6,941 bases of DNA from Chitinivibrionales bacterium (GTDB lineage: Bacteria; Fibrobacterota; Chitinivibrionia; Chitinivibrionales; WJKA01): NCBI GenBank assembly GCA_014729375.1, contig WJKA01000102.1, positions 1 through 6,941 on the forward strand, written 5' to 3'. Below are positions 5,130-6,941 of the stretch, one piece after another (position 1 is the first letter of the stretch; each line of letters begins with the position of its first letter). A model generated the notes under the pieces. The model made no database searches and was not told the DNA's origin. It was given only the letters and a program-made list of their open reading frames with translations. The position numbers were made by a program, and so were the translations under genes.

Positions 5130-6698
5130 CTAATTCAGATTCATCCCTGTCGTTTTTCGCTCGATTATCAGCCCCTCAAGCTCAATCGTTTTGCGGCTTT
5201 GGTTCAGGAGCGGTGATTGCCGGTGAAGCACATGATCGAGCATGGCATGTGCCATTGCCTGCATATTAAAATTATAGGTTGTCAGCGCCTGCTGCAGTGC
5301 AGGCTGCGTGTCGTCGAAACCAACTACCGATATCTTTCCGGGAACATCAATTCTCCGTCTGCCAAGAAAATCGAGTGCACGGCATGCTACTTCATCGTTT
5401 GCAGCAACCCAGGCCGAAATGCTATTGTCCTCAAGTGCCTGTTCGAACAGCAGATCAAGATCATGATGCATCTCCGCCCAGGGAATCAATCGTTCGGGAA
5501 TATGGAAATTGAACAGGAAGTCCAATGGGGGGATAAAATATTCAGGGACGCTCTCTTTCCACTGCTGATACGCCTTGTGCAAGGGAGCAATGGTGCAGCG
5601 CTGAAGAGCCTGATCACGATAATAGATGTTGATTTTTGGCGGGCGGTTATAGGTAAACTCCCGGACGCTATCCGGCAGGCCCGCATCTCGATATGTGCAA
5701 GAAAGCCCTTCCAGACGGTTGGCTGACCAGAGCGCCTGGTGAAACGGCGATATATAGGCAATCCGCCTGTGCCCCAGGCTGAGCAGGAACCGCGCAATCT
5801 CTTTCCCGCATTGTGGAGAAACCGCGGAGGAGAAGATACGGAAATTCCGCCGGTTTATCACTCGCGGAAATTCCCACCCGCCAATGAGATCGAGCACCGC
5901 CGCCGGTTTATTCAAGTGCGACAGACGCCCGAGGATCCGGTCTCTTTTATATTCCGGTGCGACAACAACATAAAGATAGCCGAGCATCCGGTCGCTACCG
6001 TCAAAATCGCATGGTCTTCCATGATAATCGTGGAATAAAAGATCTTCTTCTTCACGAACAAGATACGAATACCGGGAAAGGGAAATATTCGACTGCGTGC
6101 ACGAGGATTCTAGATTACGGTAAAAATCTTCCGCAAGCCCTGCAAGCTGCATTTTCATTGTACGGTCGGTCATGACAATAAAGCCGATCCGGTTTCGACC
6201 GGCGCCGACACTTAATGATCTCACTGTATACGAGCGATTGAACGGAACGAGCACGTTTTCGCTGCACAAAAAATCGAGCGCCCGCCTGATTGTGCGAAAC
6301 GAGGAGCCGTATTCATGCGACAACTCCATTAAAGAAGGGAATGGGTTATTCCGCAAATAGTGCCCGCTCACTATGCGCCGGCGGAGGTCTTCCCTGATCC
6401 GTTCCCACCCTTTTAGCGGTCCGGTGCTCTTTTGATCATTGCCGCACTCCATTTCCCTGAGCAGATCGCCGCAGAGCTGAAGAGCATTGCGGGATATTCT
6501 ATACCGCCGGCCGGTGCGGCCCTCCAGAACTCCTTGTTCTTTCAATTGGCCGGTCGCCTTGCAGAGCGTGGGTACCGATACGCCTATTTCCAGGGCAAGG
6601 TCTTTGAGTCTCGGAAGGGTATCTCCGTTTCTGTACCGGGATTCCTGAATAGAGGTGATAAGATAATTCCGGGCTATTTCGACTGCATTTGATCGCAT
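5130..6698 (-). CDS. Double-GntR / LacI-sensor transcriptional regulator (complete)
   Basis: A complete 522-residue DNA-binding regulator, probably a sugar-responsive repressor. Residues about 5-70 form a first GntR winged helix (LPRLKDLALEIGVSVPTLCK). Residues about 97-162 form a second (FPSLMELSHEYGSSFRTIRR), after a Gly/Lys/Asp-rich linker. Residues 168-522 form a LacI-type periplasmic-binding-like sensor: RIGFIVM, ARFLLSLGHRRIAYIS, ANDEVACRALDFLGRRRIDV, ISVVGFDDTQPALQQALTTY and a C-terminal LEGLIIERKTTG. Typical LacI proteins are near 340 residues and GntR-LacI fusions such as AraR near 360-390, so a duplicated winged helix explains the extra length. The ATG at 6698 has no Shine-Dalgarno, but the first winged helix begins immediately and the paralogue starts equivalently. 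It is divergent from the secreted-protein gene at 6841 and upstream of the mutarotase-like lipoprotein gene. The effector cannot be named from sequence. Confidence 0.92.
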   Translation of the reverse strand: MRSNAVEIARNYLITSIQESRYRNGDTLPRLKDLALEIGVSVPTLCKATGQLKEQGVLEGRTGRRYRISRNALQLCGDLLREMECGNDQKSTGPLKGWERIREDLRRRIVSGHYLRNNPFPSLMELSHEYGSSFRTIRRALDFLCSENVLVPFNRSYTVRSLSVGAGRNRIGFIVMTDRTMKMQLAGLAEDFYRNLESSCTQSNISLSRYSYLVREEEDLLFHDYHGRPCDFDGSDRMLGYLYVVVAPEYKRDRILGRLSHLNKPAAVLDLIGGWEFPRVINRRNFRIFSSAVSPQCGKEIARFLLSLGHRRIAYISPFHQALWSANRLEGLSCTYRDAGLPDSVREFTYNRPPKINIYYRDQALQRCTIAPLHKAYQQWKESVPEYFIPPLDFLFNFHIPERLIPWAEMHHDLDLLFEQALEDNSISAWVAANDEVACRALDFLGRRRIDVPGKISVVGFDDTQPALQQALTTYNFNMQAMAHAMLDHVLHRQSPLLNQSRKTIELEGLIIERKTTGMNLN

Positions 6699-6738
6699 AT
6701 TTTAGTAATAATGGGTTGAGAATTAAACGCTTTCCATA

Positions 6739-6767
6739 AATATAGTCAATTTCGGTTCGATAATCAA
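6739..6767 (-). promoter_or_regulatory. Probable promoter of the complete regulator
   Basis: On the minus strand, TTGATT (plus 6762-6767) and TATATT (plus 6739-6744) are 17 bp apart, about 41 bp upstream of the ATG at 6698. Both hexamers fall in sequence blocks shared with the upstream region of the paralogous regulator. Confidence 0.5.
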
Positions 6768-6768
6768 A
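6756..6768 (-). promoter_or_regulatory. Candidate shared operator TTTGATTATYGAA, copy 2
   Basis: The minus strand reads TTTGATTATCGAA, ending 58 bp upstream of the regulator start, against 57 bp for copy 1 at 1003-1015. It overlaps the predicted -35, so a bound regulator could repress its own gene. An adjacent perfect palindrome GATAATTATC (6771-6780) repeats the GATAAT half-site. Confidence 0.45.
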
Positions 6769-6770
6769 TA

Positions 6771-6780
6771 GATAATTATC
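6771..6780. repeat. 10-bp palindrome GATAATTATC
   Basis: A perfect palindrome lies 5 bp from another GATAAT (6759-6764), giving three half-sites in 22 bp within the divergent promoter region. It is a candidate regulator site, though the AT-rich setting raises the chance of coincidence. Confidence 0.35.
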
Positions 6781-6830
6781 GCTTTTTTGTCTATTTTTTG
6801 CACATGAGAGTACACATTCAAACTATTCAA

Positions 6831-6837
6831 AGGGGAG
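6831..6837 (+). promoter_or_regulatory. Ribosome binding site of the right-edge secreted gene
   Basis: AGGGGAG precedes the ATG at 6841 with a three-base gap after the last G. It is a strong site, in contrast to the divergent regulator gene, which has none. Confidence 0.7.
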
Positions 6838-6840
6838 ATT

Positions 6841-6941
6841 ATGATTAAACGGAGTTTCGCGGCGTTCTTTGGGATAGCACTCTATTCCATAACAGCATTT
6901 GTCTGGGGCGGCAGCGATTTCTGGGCTGGAGCAACCTGGAC
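6841..6941 (+). CDS. Start of a secreted protein, cut by the right edge
   Basis: The frame is open for 33 complete codons to the window end. Residues 1-23 look like a Sec signal peptide: MIKR, then a hydrophobic core (about 5-22) and a Trp-Gly-Gly exit. The short mature start (GSDFWAGATW) is rich in aromatics and does not identify a family. The gene is divergent from the complete regulator across 142 bp. By analogy with the left half of the window it may encode another carbohydrate-active secreted protein controlled by that regulator (inference). It is too short to have been called as a complete frame, but the strong ribosome binding site and signal sequence support it. Confidence 0.7.
   Translation, partial: MIKRSFAAFFGIALYSITAFVWGGSDFWAGATW

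Noticed and set aside
5217..5726. 169-residue plus-strand open frame
   Set aside because: It is antisense to the LacI-type domain of the complete regulator, with no start signal or family resemblance.
1..6941. Mobile element genes, tRNA or rRNA genes, CRISPR arrays
   Set aside because: No transposase or integrase motifs, no cloverleaf or rRNA signature and no regularly spaced repeats were seen. The repeat-like hairpin at 1149-1214 is the only mobile-looking sequence.

Overview
The window reads as a stretch of a carbohydrate-degrading Gram-negative-type bacterial genome. Evidence is a lipoprotein signal, Sec signal peptides on secreted proteins, and GntR/LacI-type sugar regulators. Base composition looks balanced in the genes and AT-rich between them. 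No gene settles the taxonomy; a polysaccharide-degrading lineage such as Fibrobacterota (Chitinispirillia-like), Lentisphaerota or a relative is a guess only.

Layout, left to right. (1) 1-946, minus strand: the 5' 315 codons of a regulator gene that runs off the left edge. It has two GntR-type winged helices followed by the start of a LacI-type sensor domain. (2) 947-1589: a 643-bp intergenic region with the regulator promoter, a plus-strand promoter with perfect -35 and -10 hexamers under A-tracts, a large hairpin resembling a dispersed repeat, a 34-bp imperfect palindrome, a G-rich run and a direct repeat. (3) 1590-4349, plus strand: a 919-residue secreted right-handed beta-helix protein that aligns by eye with GH120 beta-xylosidases, keeps the two catalytic acids, and carries a C-terminal CBM9-like domain. 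(4) 4350-4583: a short convergent gap with one possible terminator hairpin. (5) 4584-5018, minus strand: a lipoprotein with an L-rhamnose mutarotase-like (RhaM/DUF718) domain. (6) 5130-6698, minus strand: a complete 522-residue paralogue of the first regulator. (7) 6699-6840: a divergent promoter region. (8) 6841-6941, plus strand: the signal-peptide start of another secreted protein, cut by the right edge.

The main pattern is a repeated module. A double-GntR/LacI-sensor regulator is transcribed away from a gene for a secreted protein, and this occurs twice. The two regulators are clear paralogues, and their upstream regions share two sequence blocks, one at almost the same distance from each start codon. 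The simplest reading (inference) is two duplicated local regulatory units, each sensing a sugar and controlling its own promoter and the neighbouring secreted protein. The GH120-like enzyme points to xylo-oligosaccharides or a related plant glycan; the mutarotase-like lipoprotein points to a deoxy sugar such as rhamnose or fucose. No mobile-element genes, RNA genes or CRISPR arrays were seen.
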